DNA of 11,795 nt, taken from the NCBI GenBank assembly GCA_023392795.1, contig JAEWNJ010000049.1:1-11795 (forward strand), read 5' to 3'. The translations under genes were made by a program, and so were the position numbers. Below the pieces are notes generated by a model that was not told the origin of the DNA, did not search any database, and was given only the letters and a program-made list of their open reading frames with translations. The stretch is from Candidatus Cloacimonadota bacterium. Its GTDB lineage: Bacteria > Cloacimonadota > Cloacimonadia > Cloacimonadales > Cloacimonadaceae. The first letter of the stretch is position 1, and each line of letters begins with the position of its first letter. This document shows positions 1 to 7,940 of the stretch, piece after piece.

Positions 1-11
1 AGGTGACTAGC

Positions 12-605
12 ATGAGTAACAGCTTTGATGATATTCAAAAAAGTCTTTTGTGGGATATTTACTATGCTGATGGTTTACAATGGTTCTCAAATGGTATGGC
101 CTGCACGGCTCTATATCTTGCCAAAAGCGTATCATTGCTTGTCTTTACACTTTATTTATTTCTATTTGTAGCCCTGTATCAGATCGTAAGAAAGAAGTTT
201 GTGTTGCCCCGCATCGGCTACAGCAAGTTGCGCATTGGAGCAGATCGTTCCAGAACGATGCGTAGCTTTGTAATGCTGGCAGTGTTGATAATAATGCTGA
301 TTGGATTTTCTCAGCTGGGACACAGCACAGGCGCGAATGCTTATTACTTGTTTTTGTTTGCCTCTTGCATATTGTTCCTATATCGGCAGATTGAGAACAC
401 GATAATATGGAATGGTAAAAGCCTGTTTCCCTATTTTGATCGCGTCATGATCCTGATCTTGGTTTTAGTTTTCAGCAAAAGTACATACGATATTGAGTAT
501 TTAACCCTGCTTCTCTTTTGGTACGGTTTGTTCAATATCGTCTTTGGTTTGGGGCAATTCATCAGTTTCATAAAGCATAATCCGGTGCTAGAAAATGAAG
601 AATAA
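12..605 (+). CDS. Polytopic inner-membrane protein of unknown function
   Basis: This gene encodes a 197-residue hydrophobic protein that I do not recognise. Hydrophobic stretches lie at about residues 36-58, 85-101, 109-124, 144-156 and 161-186, which suggests four to five membrane helices. The loop between the first two (about 60-84) is rich in Arg/Lys and is probably cytoplasmic. I chose the ATG at 12 because AGGTGA at 1-6 sits five bases upstream; a GTG at 3 in the same frame would lie inside that ribosome binding site. The 3' end overlaps the next gene by 11 bp, so the two are very likely co-transcribed and translationally coupled. The partner is a small winged-helix regulator, so this could be the membrane target or sensor of a two-gene regulatory unit; that is inference from context only. 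The gene may have upstream operon partners outside the window. Confidence 0.8.
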   Translation: MSNSFDDIQKSLLWDIYYADGLQWFSNGMACTALYLAKSVSLLVFTLYLFLFVALYQIVRKKFVLPRIGYSKLRIGADRSRTMRSFVMLAVLIIMLIGFSQLGHSTGANAYYLFLFASCILFLYRQIENTIIWNGKSLFPYFDRVMILILVLVFSKSTYDIEYLTLLLFWYGLFNIVFGLGQFISFIKHNPVLENEE

Positions 606-912
606 GGCCGTAATCGATTTTGATGAGATAGATCGGATTATCCATGAACCTGCCAGATTGAAGATCATGATATGTCTTTCCATGATGTATAAGATCGATT
701 TCAATGGCTTGCTGTATCACACGAAATTGAGCCGGGGGAATCTATCGGTGCAACTACAGAGATTGGAGGCCGCCGGCTACATAGAGATCGAAAAAACTTT
801 TGTGAAACGAGTTCCCCGTACCATAGCCATTATCACTGATGCCGGAACGAAAGCGTTAAGGATATACAAGGACAATCTACGCAGCATCCTGGATAGTGAA
901 AAGCCGGAGTGA
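595..912 (+). CDS. Small winged-helix transcriptional regulator (HTH_34/MarR-like)
   Basis: This gene encodes a 105-residue DNA-binding protein with almost nothing beyond one winged-helix domain. The layout fits the HTH_34-type family (single-domain relatives of MarR/ArsR). Helix 1 carries EPARLKIM (about 18-25). The recognition region is LSRGNLSVQLQRLEAAGYIE (about 45-64), followed by a wing with basic residues (KRVPRT, 71-76) and TDAGTKAL before a final helix. No metal-binding cysteine cluster or effector domain is visible. The ATG at 595 lies inside the end of the membrane-protein gene (11-bp overlap), implying coupled translation. The family normally acts as a repressor or activator of adjacent genes; autoregulation of this operon is likely but not shown. 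A hairpin begins within the last codons and covers the stop. Confidence 0.85.
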   Translation: MKNKAVIDFDEIDRIIHEPARLKIMICLSMMYKIDFNGLLYHTKLSRGNLSVQLQRLEAAGYIEIEKTFVKRVPRTIAIITDAGTKALRIYKDNLRSILDSEKPE

Positions 913-942
913 TTCTCCGGCAGATGCGGCCGGTAAGACCGG
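903..942 (+). terminator. Tandem GC-rich hairpins at the end of the regulator operon
   Basis: Two adjacent inverted repeats are visible. The first is GCCGGAG (903-909) and CTCCGGC (915-921) around a five-base loop; it covers the TGA stop of the regulator gene. The second is CCGGT (930-934) and ACCGG (938-942) around AAG. Neither is followed by a T run, so this is not a classical rho-independent terminator. It could be a transcript-end stabiliser or a weak terminator. A related string (GCCGGGTAAGAC) recurs at 949-960. Confidence 0.4.
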
Positions 943-967
943 AATTCAGCCGGGTAAGACAGGGTGA

Positions 968-1299
968 AAAGAGTCACCGAAATCTGCAAATTGGGTCACC
1001 GAAAACTGCAAATTCCAAAATAGATACAAATCCAAGACTCTAAATACTACCTAACGAAACACGTACTGGCATATTGCATATATCATTACGGGAATTGTTA
1101 TCTTGATTTGAAGCTGATTATAGTGACAACCACTTGGACAAAACATTGCCCGATTTGCAGGTTTTGGTGATCAAAACAATGAAATTTACTAAAACTATGT
1201 CCAAGTGGTTTTCTGCAAATGCTTTTCGGATATTCTTTTGTCTCTTCGACTTATCTATTTTGTCCATTGATCGCTATTTGCAGATTTCAGTGACTCTTT
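968..1299 (+). mobile_element. MITE-like repeat element, copy 1 (332 bp)
   Basis: This non-coding element begins AAAGAGTCACCGAAATCTGC and ends, after reverse complementing, AAAGAGTCACTGAAATCTGC, giving near-perfect terminal inverted repeats of about 20 bp. The left end carries two tandem 22-bp units (973-994 and 995-1016) that share GTCACCGAAA and CTGCAAATT. A perfect 13-bp inverted repeat (AACCACTTGGACA at 1128-1140, TGTCCAAGTGGTT at 1198-1210) lies inside. Between its arms, TTTGCAGGTTTTGGTGATC at 1155-1173 resembles an end repeat. A second copy lies inverted at 8285-8615. There is no transposase and no convincing ORF. Tandem repeats at the ends are typical of IS21-family termini, so a non-autonomous IS21-type derivative is possible, but that assignment is tentative. 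No target-site duplication is evident at this copy. The gap from 913 to 1375 otherwise holds only the hairpins at 903-942 and about 75 bp of unremarkable sequence before the next gene. Confidence 0.8.
973..1016 (+). repeat. Two tandem 22-bp end repeats of element copy 1
   Basis: The units at 973-994 and 995-1016 share GTCACCGAAA, one differing base, then CTGCAAATT; only the last two bases differ otherwise. The same pair, reverse complemented, forms the right end of the copy at 8285-8615, with the ggtgac/ggtgag cores 22 bp apart (8605 and 8583). Such repeats are plausible transposase binding sites. Confidence 0.75.
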
Positions 1300-1375
1300 A
1301 TATTGGCCTATAGTTCTGTTTGCTTGTCCGTAGATTTCTCTTGACCAGATACTCATAATCCTTGATCTGGTAAAT

Positions 1376-2209
1376 ATGTTTAAGATTGAAGATTGCATAG
1401 TACGCTTGGCTCAAGCCTCAGATCGTGAAGACCTGATTGATGTCTCACGTGGGATCTGGGGTGGGCATGATTATCTACCACAAATTCTGGATCGCTGGAT
1501 TGGCGAGGATTGGTTCTTTGTATGTGAATATCATGGCAAAGTAGTAGCCTGTTTGAAGCTTACCCGTTTGCCGGATCATGTGCTGTGGTTTGAGGGTCTG
1601 CGAGTGCATCGCCGCTATCAGGGCAAAGGAATTGCAAAGCTGATGAACCGTGAGCTCTTTCATTTCGCGGCATCTTTGAAGAAGCAGCAGTCGCAGCTGA
1701 AATATGAGTTCTGCACTTATTACAAGAATACTGAGAGTCTGGCTATCACTGCCAGGATGGGCTCCAAATTACTGACTGCTTATTATAATCTAGAACGCCG
1801 CGGTGTAGTGCGCACCCAGAAACCTGAGATTGTGCAGGATTATGGTATGGAAATCTTTTTGCACTATCCGCAGCATTTGCCCCTGAACTGGCATGTGGTG
1901 CACAGCAAGGAAGAATCCTTACCCTATATCAGGGAGCATGCTACCGTATTCAAGGCAAAAAGAGCTTTGTATCTCATTGGTTCCGAGGGAGAGCGCTGCA
2001 TTACACTGCTTTCGGACGTTCCAGAGGATATAAGCGTTGATCTTCCATATTTGCAATACTTCTTTGGTCCGCGTAAACTGATCCGTCTCACTCTGCCTTC
2101 CACGATGCGTAAGCAATTGCCGCTTTTGAAGCAACATAAGTTCTATTTCTGGGATGAGGATGGGGAAGAGGCACTGAATATCCTGCTATTTTCACTGCCA
2201 GCGCTATAG
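1376..2209 (+). CDS. GNAT-family N-acetyltransferase, NAT16/HisAT-like
   Basis: This gene encodes a 277-residue acetyltransferase. The N-terminal half is a GNAT fold. After an opening VRLAQASD come GGHDYLP (29-35), EGLRV (73-77) and the acetyl-CoA pyrophosphate loop RRYQGKGIA (79-87), which fits the R-x-x-G-x-G/A signature at R80, G83 and G85. The combination of G-x-DYLP with EGLRV recalls the vertebrate histidine N-acetyltransferase (NAT16) group and its bacterial relatives, so an amino-acid or small-molecule substrate is possible; this is recognition by memory and not proof. Residues from about 150 to 277 form a further region with no motif I can name. The start fits the family N-terminus, but the ribosome binding site is weak. 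The gene stands alone, beginning 77 bp after the repeat element, with its own possible weak terminator downstream. Confidence 0.85.
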   Translation: MFKIEDCIVRLAQASDREDLIDVSRGIWGGHDYLPQILDRWIGEDWFFVCEYHGKVVACLKLTRLPDHVLWFEGLRVHRRYQGKGIAKLMNRELFHFAASLKKQQSQLKYEFCTYYKNTESLAITARMGSKLLTAYYNLERRGVVRTQKPEIVQDYGMEIFLHYPQHLPLNWHVVHSKEESLPYIREHATVFKAKRALYLIGSEGERCITLLSDVPEDISVDLPYLQYFFGPRKLIRLTLPSTMRKQLPLLKQHKFYFWDEDGEEALNILLFSLPAL

Positions 2210-2237
2210 AAATTCTTGGCTCAAGCTTAAGACCGGT

Positions 2238-2257
2238 CTCGCAAATCGAGTTTTATT
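2238..2257 (+). terminator. Weak terminator candidate after the acetyltransferase gene
   Basis: CTCG (2238-2241) and CGAG (2247-2250) flank a five-base loop and are followed by TTTTATT. The stem is only 4 bp, so termination here is uncertain. It overlaps a perfect 10-bp palindrome, AGACCGGTCT (2230-2239). Confidence 0.3.
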
Positions 2258-2267
2258 GAAGGTAGGG

Positions 2268-2301
2268 TGTGGAAATGTATCCACAGTTTAACTAATAGTT
2301 A
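2268..2301 (+). promoter_or_regulatory. Two adjacent inverted repeats upstream of the beta-helix gene
   Basis: TGTGGA (2268-2273) and TCCACA (2280-2285) form a 6-bp inverted repeat around six bases. TAACTA (2289-2294) and TAGTTA (2296-2301) form a second one around a single base. Read as 9-mers, TGTGGAAAT and GTATCCACA abut exactly, and each is one mismatch from a DnaA box. Such symmetry could be an operator for a dimeric regulator, or chance in AT-rich DNA. They sit just upstream of the best promoter-like sequence in this 270-bp gap. Confidence 0.35.
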
Positions 2302-2306
2302 GCCTA

Positions 2307-2335
2307 TTGTTTATTCAAATATCTTACTTTATTTA
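2307..2335 (+). promoter_or_regulatory. Possible promoter for the beta-helix protein gene
   Basis: TTGTTT (2307-2312) and TATTTA (2330-2335) are separated by 17 bp in the most AT-rich part of the leader. They match the sigma-70 pattern loosely. The promoter consensus of this lineage is unknown to me. If real, it gives a leader of about 140 bases before the start at 2483. Confidence 0.3.
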
Positions 2336-2482
2336 TAAGCGATAAAGCTCTGCGATCCTTGTTTCCTATGAATCTGAGCACTTGACTAATTTCCCGGCTT
2401 CAAAGCTCGTGGACAATAGCTTGGATAAATGGCGGTTGGCGCTTACAAATCCACAGAAACAAAAAAGAAGCAGGAGAATAGT

Positions 2483-5400
2483 ATGCACAAAGTGATGTTT
2501 ATCTCACTGATGTTTATAGCCTGTATACTGTATGGGCAGACAACGATGCAGGGGCCTTATTATATCGGAGGCACGGCTGCAAATTATGCAGATCTGGATG
2601 ATGCCATTGTGGCATTACACGCGGCAAATGTAACTGGAAACGTGCAATTGTATTTCAATCCCGGTACCTACACCGGGCCTTATGATATTGATGATCTGGA
2701 TCTATCCGGACACAATCTATTGATCAGTGCGCTTACCAATGACAACGGCGAAGTGGTGCTTGGCAATAATGCCACAGATAATAGTAACAATTTCATTATC
2801 AGGATTCATGATACCGATAATGTGGTGATTGACAACCTTGATTTTGCACCTACTGGAACCTATGCACGAAGTATCGTGGTGGTCGGGGACAGCAATGATT
2901 TGCTGTTTCAGAATAACCGGTTCTTCAATTTTGGCAGCTCTAGCGATAACAATGAATCTCTGTATTTCCAATGTGAAGGCTCCAATGACGCTGATGATGT
3001 TCAGATTCGCCTCAATCAATTCTTCAATGGTGGCTATCACATTAAGATAAATGCTTCAAACTCCACAGCGCTTTTCTCCGATTGGGACATCTATGCAAAC
3101 CTCCATCAGGGTGGGTACTACGGAGTTTATCTGAAGCAAGTGCACAATCTTTCTTATAACAACAATCAGATGCATGATGCCAATGTCGGATTTGGTGCCT
3201 CCAGCCTTTCCGGTTCTTTGGATGTGAGTAAAAACCGCATACATGCCTGGGCAAAGGGGATGGATTTTGTTTCTTGTAATCCTGTTGATCCGGGCAGCAC
3301 ACCGAATGTTTATAACAATATGATCACTGTAAGCGGTTACAACTGGTACGGAGGAAATGGATCGGTAGAAGCCTATGGTCTGGTACTGAACCAATGTGAG
3401 GATATTTATGCTGCTCACAACTCGGTGGAGCTGAGTTCCGCTGATAACCGCAGTGTAGCCTGCTACCTGGGTGGCAGTGGCAATACCTTGAGAAAGAATA
3501 TGCTGATCAATACTGCAACCGGATATGCTCTATCCTTCAGCAACGTGGATCAGAGCAATTCGGATCCCAATACCGTGGAGTACAACAATCTCTATAGCAG
3601 GGGAAGCTATCTGGGTAAGCAACTAAATACCTCTTACCTGGATATAGACCAGATGAATGCCCTGTTTGGTTTCAATAATCTGGATTACAACCCTCATTTC
3701 ACGGATGCGGATCTACACACTTCTGCTCCCAGGCTGGATAACTATGGCCCCTATGTTCAGATCGCGGAGGATATTGCTGGCACTCCCAGAAGCACGACTG
3801 CTCCGGATCCTGGATGTTGGGAGTTCAGCAGCGATCCCGGGATGACCAGGCTGGCAGGTACGTACAACATCGGTCAAGGCGAAGTTTTTGAGACTATCAG
3901 CGATTTCAGTTATGCTCTCTCGTTCAGGGGGATTAATGCTGCGGTTACGGGAAACCTGGTCGATGCTGCATACACTGAACAGATTGCATTTGATCGCATT
4001 CCCGGCTCCGGGCAGGATCGCATTGTTACCCTTCGTTCAGATCTCGCTACTTACCCTACGATCAGCTATTCAGCACAAAGTGCTACGGCAAATTATGTGC
4101 TGGCTTTGTATCGCAGCCAATATATGCTGATCGAGCGGATCAATTTTAGCACCGAGTCAAGCGAAATCAGTAACATCATCGGGATCAATAGTTATGCCAA
4201 AGATATCACTATCAGGTGGTGCAATTTCTCTGCTCCAATATATTCCGGAACTTATCCAGACAATAAATGCAGCATCGCCATCAAGGATGAAGTGACTACG
4301 AACATCAAGGTTGTAGCCAGTTTTTTTAACGGGAATGGGATCGGTATCTATGCTTGTGCTACAGATTTGGAAATCAGCGCTTGCAGTTTTAGCAACATCT
4401 ATAATGGCATCCAGCTTTCTCAGGCCCAATTTCCCTATATAGGAGATAACCTTTTTGAGGGTATCACTCATAACGCCATCATAAGCAATGGTTCCATAAG
4501 CTGCAATATCATGCGCAACCGGGTGCTTTCGTCTAGTGGCGGATTTTACATTTCCAATTCCCCGAGCATGGTTCAGCGTAATCTCATCGCCAACAATTTT
4601 GTGCAGATCACCGGTTCCGGTAGCGGTATCACTATCGGCGGAGGTGAGTGCAATGTGCTGAACAACTCCGTCTATGTGCAAAACACAAATGATAATAGCT
4701 CAGCTTTTTATTGGTACCAAACGGCCCCCAATGTGGACATTGTGAACAATATTTTCGTATGTAACCTGGGTCTGGCCGCTCAAATTTCATACTACAACCC
4801 AGATCCCAGTATTGTGATAGATTATAACTGTTATTACACAGAAGGGAACTACCTGGTTCAGTTTGGTCAGCTATACACGTCAATATCCGCCATGCAGGAT
4901 GCATATCCCGAAAGCAACGTCCACAGCGTAAGATACAACCCTCTTTGGGATGATGATCTGCAGATTCACAGCCAGTATCTGCGGGCTATCGGTAGCACCA
5001 GAAGTGAGTTTTCCGATGATCTTGCAGGCAACCCCAGAATTGGGGCCTGGGATATCGGGGCTCAGCAGCAAATTGGGATCAACGATCTGGACCTCCTTTC
5101 CGGCACTTACAGCGTGGGCAGTGCCGAAGCAGATTATCCCAGTCTGGAAGAATTTTTGGCTGCTTTGCATTACCACGGCATCGATGGCTCTGTAAACATC
5201 CAGCTTGCCCCCGGCACTTATGATGGGGGATACCAGCTGAAATACTTCCCTTCCGATAACGAAGAATGGATGCTCAGTTTCAGCGGCGATGGCAGCTATA
5301 CCATCAATCCCACCGGTAGTACAGCAGCAGACAATTATTTTATGAAGCTGATCGCTGTACACAATGTGGCCTTCACCTTCATGAATATGCAAAGCTCTTC

Positions 5401-7816
5401 CAGCACCCTTCCAGTGCAGTTCTTTAGCACCCAGGGACGTTGTGAAAACATCATCTTTTCCTATATGGGCTTTGATCTTCCCACCAGCATCAGTACTGCC
5501 ATCCATACCGGTACCAGCCTTGGCGATGGCCTTACCATCATGCAATCCACTTTCTCAAATCCCGGCTATGGCTTGTATATCAATGGGGACAATTATGACG
5601 CTAACCACTATCAGAATATCATTGTTAGCGCCAATAGCTTCAATTCAGTAAGCTATCCCGTAGTGATTTACCGGGCCTCCCGGGTGATGATCTCGGCAAA
5701 TCAGATGAACAATTTTACCGAGGCTATCTATCTGTACAATGTGGATGGGGAAGGAGGCATTTACCGCAACAAGCTGATCACGAATTCCACTGGCAGCGGC
5801 AATGCCTGTGTAGAGCTACACCATATTCAGGGCTTAGACAGTGAAAATGTATTTGGCATATACAAGAACATCGTATATCTGAACAATTCCGTTTGCGCGG
5901 TTCCCGTTCTTTACATCTACGATGGCAATCTGGTAGATGTAGTGCACAATACCCTGGTGGCTGAGATGAACGGCAGCACAAATACGGGCTCTGCTTTCTA
6001 TCTGAGCAATTGCAGCCAAATGAACATCATCAATAATGTGATCTCCGCCCCGCAGAAAGGCTATGCTCTGCGTGTTTTGTCTTCCTCGGATCTTACCTGG
6101 CAGAGCAATGCTTACTACAGCAATAGGAGTGATCTGGGGCAATATCTGGGAACATACTACCGCCCGTTTGCTTTGATCACCCAGCAACTAAATGATCCTA
6201 CCGGTACTTTTGCCAATGCCCTGACCAATGATAACGGCTATAATGAATGTTCTTATCTCAGAATGCGTGGCTTGATCACTACTTTTGATACCGATATCGA
6301 CAATATTCCCTGGTCCTCAGGTGCTGGTACGGATCCTGGGGCCAATGTTATCATTGATGCTGGAGCTCCCATCATCTCAAACGTCATCGTGGGCGGCATT
6401 GGCACCTACGCAGATCCGGAAGCTGTTTTCAATGCCTTGATGAAGCGGGGCGTAGCAGGGCATGTCACTGTTTTGGTAGCTCCGGGAACATATGGCCTGA
6501 ATATGGATCTGGGACATATCCCGGGAACCCATAACGGCAGCCGGGTAAAGGTCATCGGCTCAGAAGAGGGTGATGTGGTGTTTACCTATACCGCAGCCTC
6601 AAGCAGCGATAATCACATCCTGCGGCTTACCGGCACTCAGAATCTGAGCTTTGAGAATATCATCTTCACCACTGCAAATCCTCAATTTGGCACAGCCTTG
6701 AGCCTGAATATATACAATGAAGCTTTGCAGATCAGAAACTGCATCTTCTATGGCGCCGGAGGAAATAGCTCAAATGCCTCCGCGCTGTATGGCTACAATG
6801 CTTCAATGCGGGATTTTGTATTTGAGCACAACACCGTGCAGAGTCTGGGCTATGGCATTTACATCTATGATAATACCAGCTATGGATCCTACCTGATTCA
6901 GAACAACAACATTGATCAGACCAATATCGGCTTTTCCCTGGCCCAAATGGCAGAAGCGCAGATCCTGAGCAATGTGATTCACAGCTCAAGCAATGCGCTG
7001 AGTATTTCCAATATCAATTCCCTCTTGCTTGAAGGCAATGAGCTCTGTAGCGCTACAGACTATGCTGTGTATATCTCTCCCATTTCGCAAAGCACGGGGA
7101 GCCAGGATTACTTCAATAACTATATGCGGAGTTCCGGCACTTCTGCCCTGTACTTTTACCGTACTCCCAATGTGAGAATGTATCATAACACAGTGGTGAG
7201 CACAAGTACCAATAGCAATCATACTGCCTTTAGCCATGGCAACCAAAGCGAAGGCCTGGATGCCAGGAACAATATCTTTGTGGCCGCCAGTGGGATCGCA
7301 GCAGCGTTCAACAGCTTTGGCGATATTGGGACATTGAGTAATAATATCTATTATAGCGCGAGTGGCATTCCGGTAAAACTGGGTGGTGCATCCCTGATGG
7401 ACATTACAGCGTATCAGAGCGCCACTATGGACAATAACTCCCTATATGCCGACCCGCTACTCCAAACTGGAGAATATGTGCTACAGAGCAGCTCTGAAGC
7501 AATCGACGCGGGTGTTCTGTTGCCGGATGTGCTCGTTGATATCGAAGGCAATCTGCGTAATCTGCCGGATATCGGATGCTACGAGTATATCAATCCAGCA
7601 CTGATTATCCCGCAGAATGTGCGCATCGTCCCCAGTGCAGGATACTACACCCTGGTCTGGGATGAAGTGCCCGGCGCTGCATCCTATATAGTTTACTGTG
7701 GCAACAGCCCGGATGCGGCATCATGGCAGGCCATTCCTGTGCAGAATACCTATATCTTTCTGGATATGGAACCATCCGCCACTTTCTTCAAAGTGAGTGC
7801 TGTAACGAACCGCTAA
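2483..7816 (+). CDS. Giant secreted right-handed beta-helix protein with four modules and a C-terminal Fn3-like domain
   Basis: This gene encodes a 1777-residue exported protein. I chose the ATG at 2483: AGGAGA at 2472-2477 is five bases upstream and a signal peptide follows directly (MHK, a hydrophobic core, then ILYG before QTT). The earlier in-frame ATG at 2429 would add 18 polar residues. Four related modules follow, at about 24-456, 457-871, 872-1299 and 1300-1704. Each opens with a G-x-Y-x-(I/V)G-like segment, an AL-rich helix such as LDDAIVALHAANV, and then, in modules 1, 3 and 4, a PGTY turn. Each continues into Asn-rich beta-helix coils (for example VYNNMI, NNSVYVQN, HNTLVA, HNTVVS). 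Modules 1, 2 and 4 close with a D-x-x-G-x-x-R turn (DIAGTPR, DLAGNPR, DIEGNLR). Residues 1705-1777 look like a fibronectin-III domain (TLVWDEVPGAASYIVY). Proteins of this type are surface or extracellular, often carbohydrate-binding or adhesive. No catalytic motif and no type IX secretion C-terminal domain is recognised. The gene is monocistronic, with a terminator directly downstream. Confidence 0.9.
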   Translation: MHKVMFISLMFIACILYGQTTMQGPYYIGGTAANYADLDDAIVALHAANVTGNVQLYFNPGTYTGPYDIDDLDLSGHNLLISALTNDNGEVVLGNNATDNSNNFIIRIHDTDNVVIDNLDFAPTGTYARSIVVVGDSNDLLFQNNRFFNFGSSSDNNESLYFQCEGSNDADDVQIRLNQFFNGGYHIKINASNSTALFSDWDIYANLHQGGYYGVYLKQVHNLSYNNNQMHDANVGFGASSLSGSLDVSKNRIHAWAKGMDFVSCNPVDPGSTPNVYNNMITVSGYNWYGGNGSVEAYGLVLNQCEDIYAAHNSVELSSADNRSVACYLGGSGNTLRKNMLINTATGYALSFSNVDQSNSDPNTVEYNNLYSRGSYLGKQLNTSYLDIDQMNALFGFNNLDYNPHFTDADLHTSAPRLDNYGPYVQIAEDIAGTPRSTTAPDPGCWEFSSDPGMTRLAGTYNIGQGEVFETISDFSYALSFRGINAAVTGNLVDAAYTEQIAFDRIPGSGQDRIVTLRSDLATYPTISYSAQSATANYVLALYRSQYMLIERINFSTESSEISNIIGINSYAKDITIRWCNFSAPIYSGTYPDNKCSIAIKDEVTTNIKVVASFFNGNGIGIYACATDLEISACSFSNIYNGIQLSQAQFPYIGDNLFEGITHNAIISNGSISCNIMRNRVLSSSGGFYISNSPSMVQRNLIANNFVQITGSGSGITIGGGECNVLNNSVYVQNTNDNSSAFYWYQTAPNVDIVNNIFVCNLGLAAQISYYNPDPSIVIDYNCYYTEGNYLVQFGQLYTSISAMQDAYPESNVHSVRYNPLWDDDLQIHSQYLRAIGSTRSEFSDDLAGNPRIGAWDIGAQQQIGINDLDLLSGTYSVGSAEADYPSLEEFLAALHYHGIDGSVNIQLAPGTYDGGYQLKYFPSDNEEWMLSFSGDGSYTINPTGSTAADNYFMKLIAVHNVAFTFMNMQSSSSTLPVQFFSTQGRCENIIFSYMGFDLPTSISTAIHTGTSLGDGLTIMQSTFSNPGYGLYINGDNYDANHYQNIIVSANSFNSVSYPVVIYRASRVMISANQMNNFTEAIYLYNVDGEGGIYRNKLITNSTGSGNACVELHHIQGLDSENVFGIYKNIVYLNNSVCAVPVLYIYDGNLVDVVHNTLVAEMNGSTNTGSAFYLSNCSQMNIINNVISAPQKGYALRVLSSSDLTWQSNAYYSNRSDLGQYLGTYYRPFALITQQLNDPTGTFANALTNDNGYNECSYLRMRGLITTFDTDIDNIPWSSGAGTDPGANVIIDAGAPIISNVIVGGIGTYADPEAVFNALMKRGVAGHVTVLVAPGTYGLNMDLGHIPGTHNGSRVKVIGSEEGDVVFTYTAASSSDNHILRLTGTQNLSFENIIFTTANPQFGTALSLNIYNEALQIRNCIFYGAGGNSSNASALYGYNASMRDFVFEHNTVQSLGYGIYIYDNTSYGSYLIQNNNIDQTNIGFSLAQMAEAQILSNVIHSSSNALSISNINSLLLEGNELCSATDYAVYISPISQSTGSQDYFNNYMRSSGTSALYFYRTPNVRMYHNTVVSTSTNSNHTAFSHGNQSEGLDARNNIFVAASGIAAAFNSFGDIGTLSNNIYYSASGIPVKLGGASLMDITAYQSATMDNNSLYADPLLQTGEYVLQSSSEAIDAGVLLPDVLVDIEGNLRNLPDIGCYEYINPALIIPQNVRIVPSAGYYTLVWDEVPGAASYIVYCGNSPDAASWQAIPVQNTYIFLDMEPSATFFKVSAVTNR

Positions 7817-7838
7817 CCTGTTTAGAACTATCCATAGA

Positions 7839-7871
7839 GCCGGATGCCTGTTGCGGGTGTCCGGCATTTTT
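7839..7871 (+). terminator. Rho-independent terminator of the beta-helix gene
   Basis: GCCGGA (7839-7844) and TCCGGC (7860-7865) pair around an inner part with further CC/GG pairing, and ATTTTT follows at 7866-7871. The hairpin starts 23 bp after the stop codon, which is the expected place. Confidence 0.75.
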
Positions 7872-7884
7872 GTGTCCAAACCAT

Positions 7885-7940
7885 CCAGCTAACAGACAGC
7901 TGGGGCCATAGCCTTATCTGGGTTAAGTACCGGATACTTA
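7885..7940. repeat. Two small hairpins in the decayed intergenic stretch
   Basis: CCAGCT (7885-7890) and AGCTGG (7898-7903) form one hairpin, and TAAGTA (7924-7929) and TACTTA (7935-7940) form another. Neither has a T run. They lie in the 256-bp stretch 7872-8127, where I see no supported gene. A stop-free frame runs 7893-8099 on the plus strand but resembles no family I know. Confidence 0.35.

Noticed and set aside
973..1016. Tandem 22-bp repeats considered as a CRISPR array
   Set aside because: Only two units, directly abutting with no spacer, and they form the end of an inverted-repeat element.
2483..2540. Lipoprotein signal for the giant protein (FIAC at residues 11-14)
   Set aside because: The residue at -3 is Phe and the Cys lies inside the hydrophobic core, followed by ILYG. 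A type I cleavage after ILYG before QTT fits better, although a lipoprotein cannot be fully excluded.
2717..3418. Several minus-strand frames opposite the beta-helix gene, considered as overlapping genes
   Set aside because: They are shadows of the strongly biased coding strand, lack ribosome binding sites and show no recognisable domains. The same holds for those at 4157-5545 and 5778-7246.
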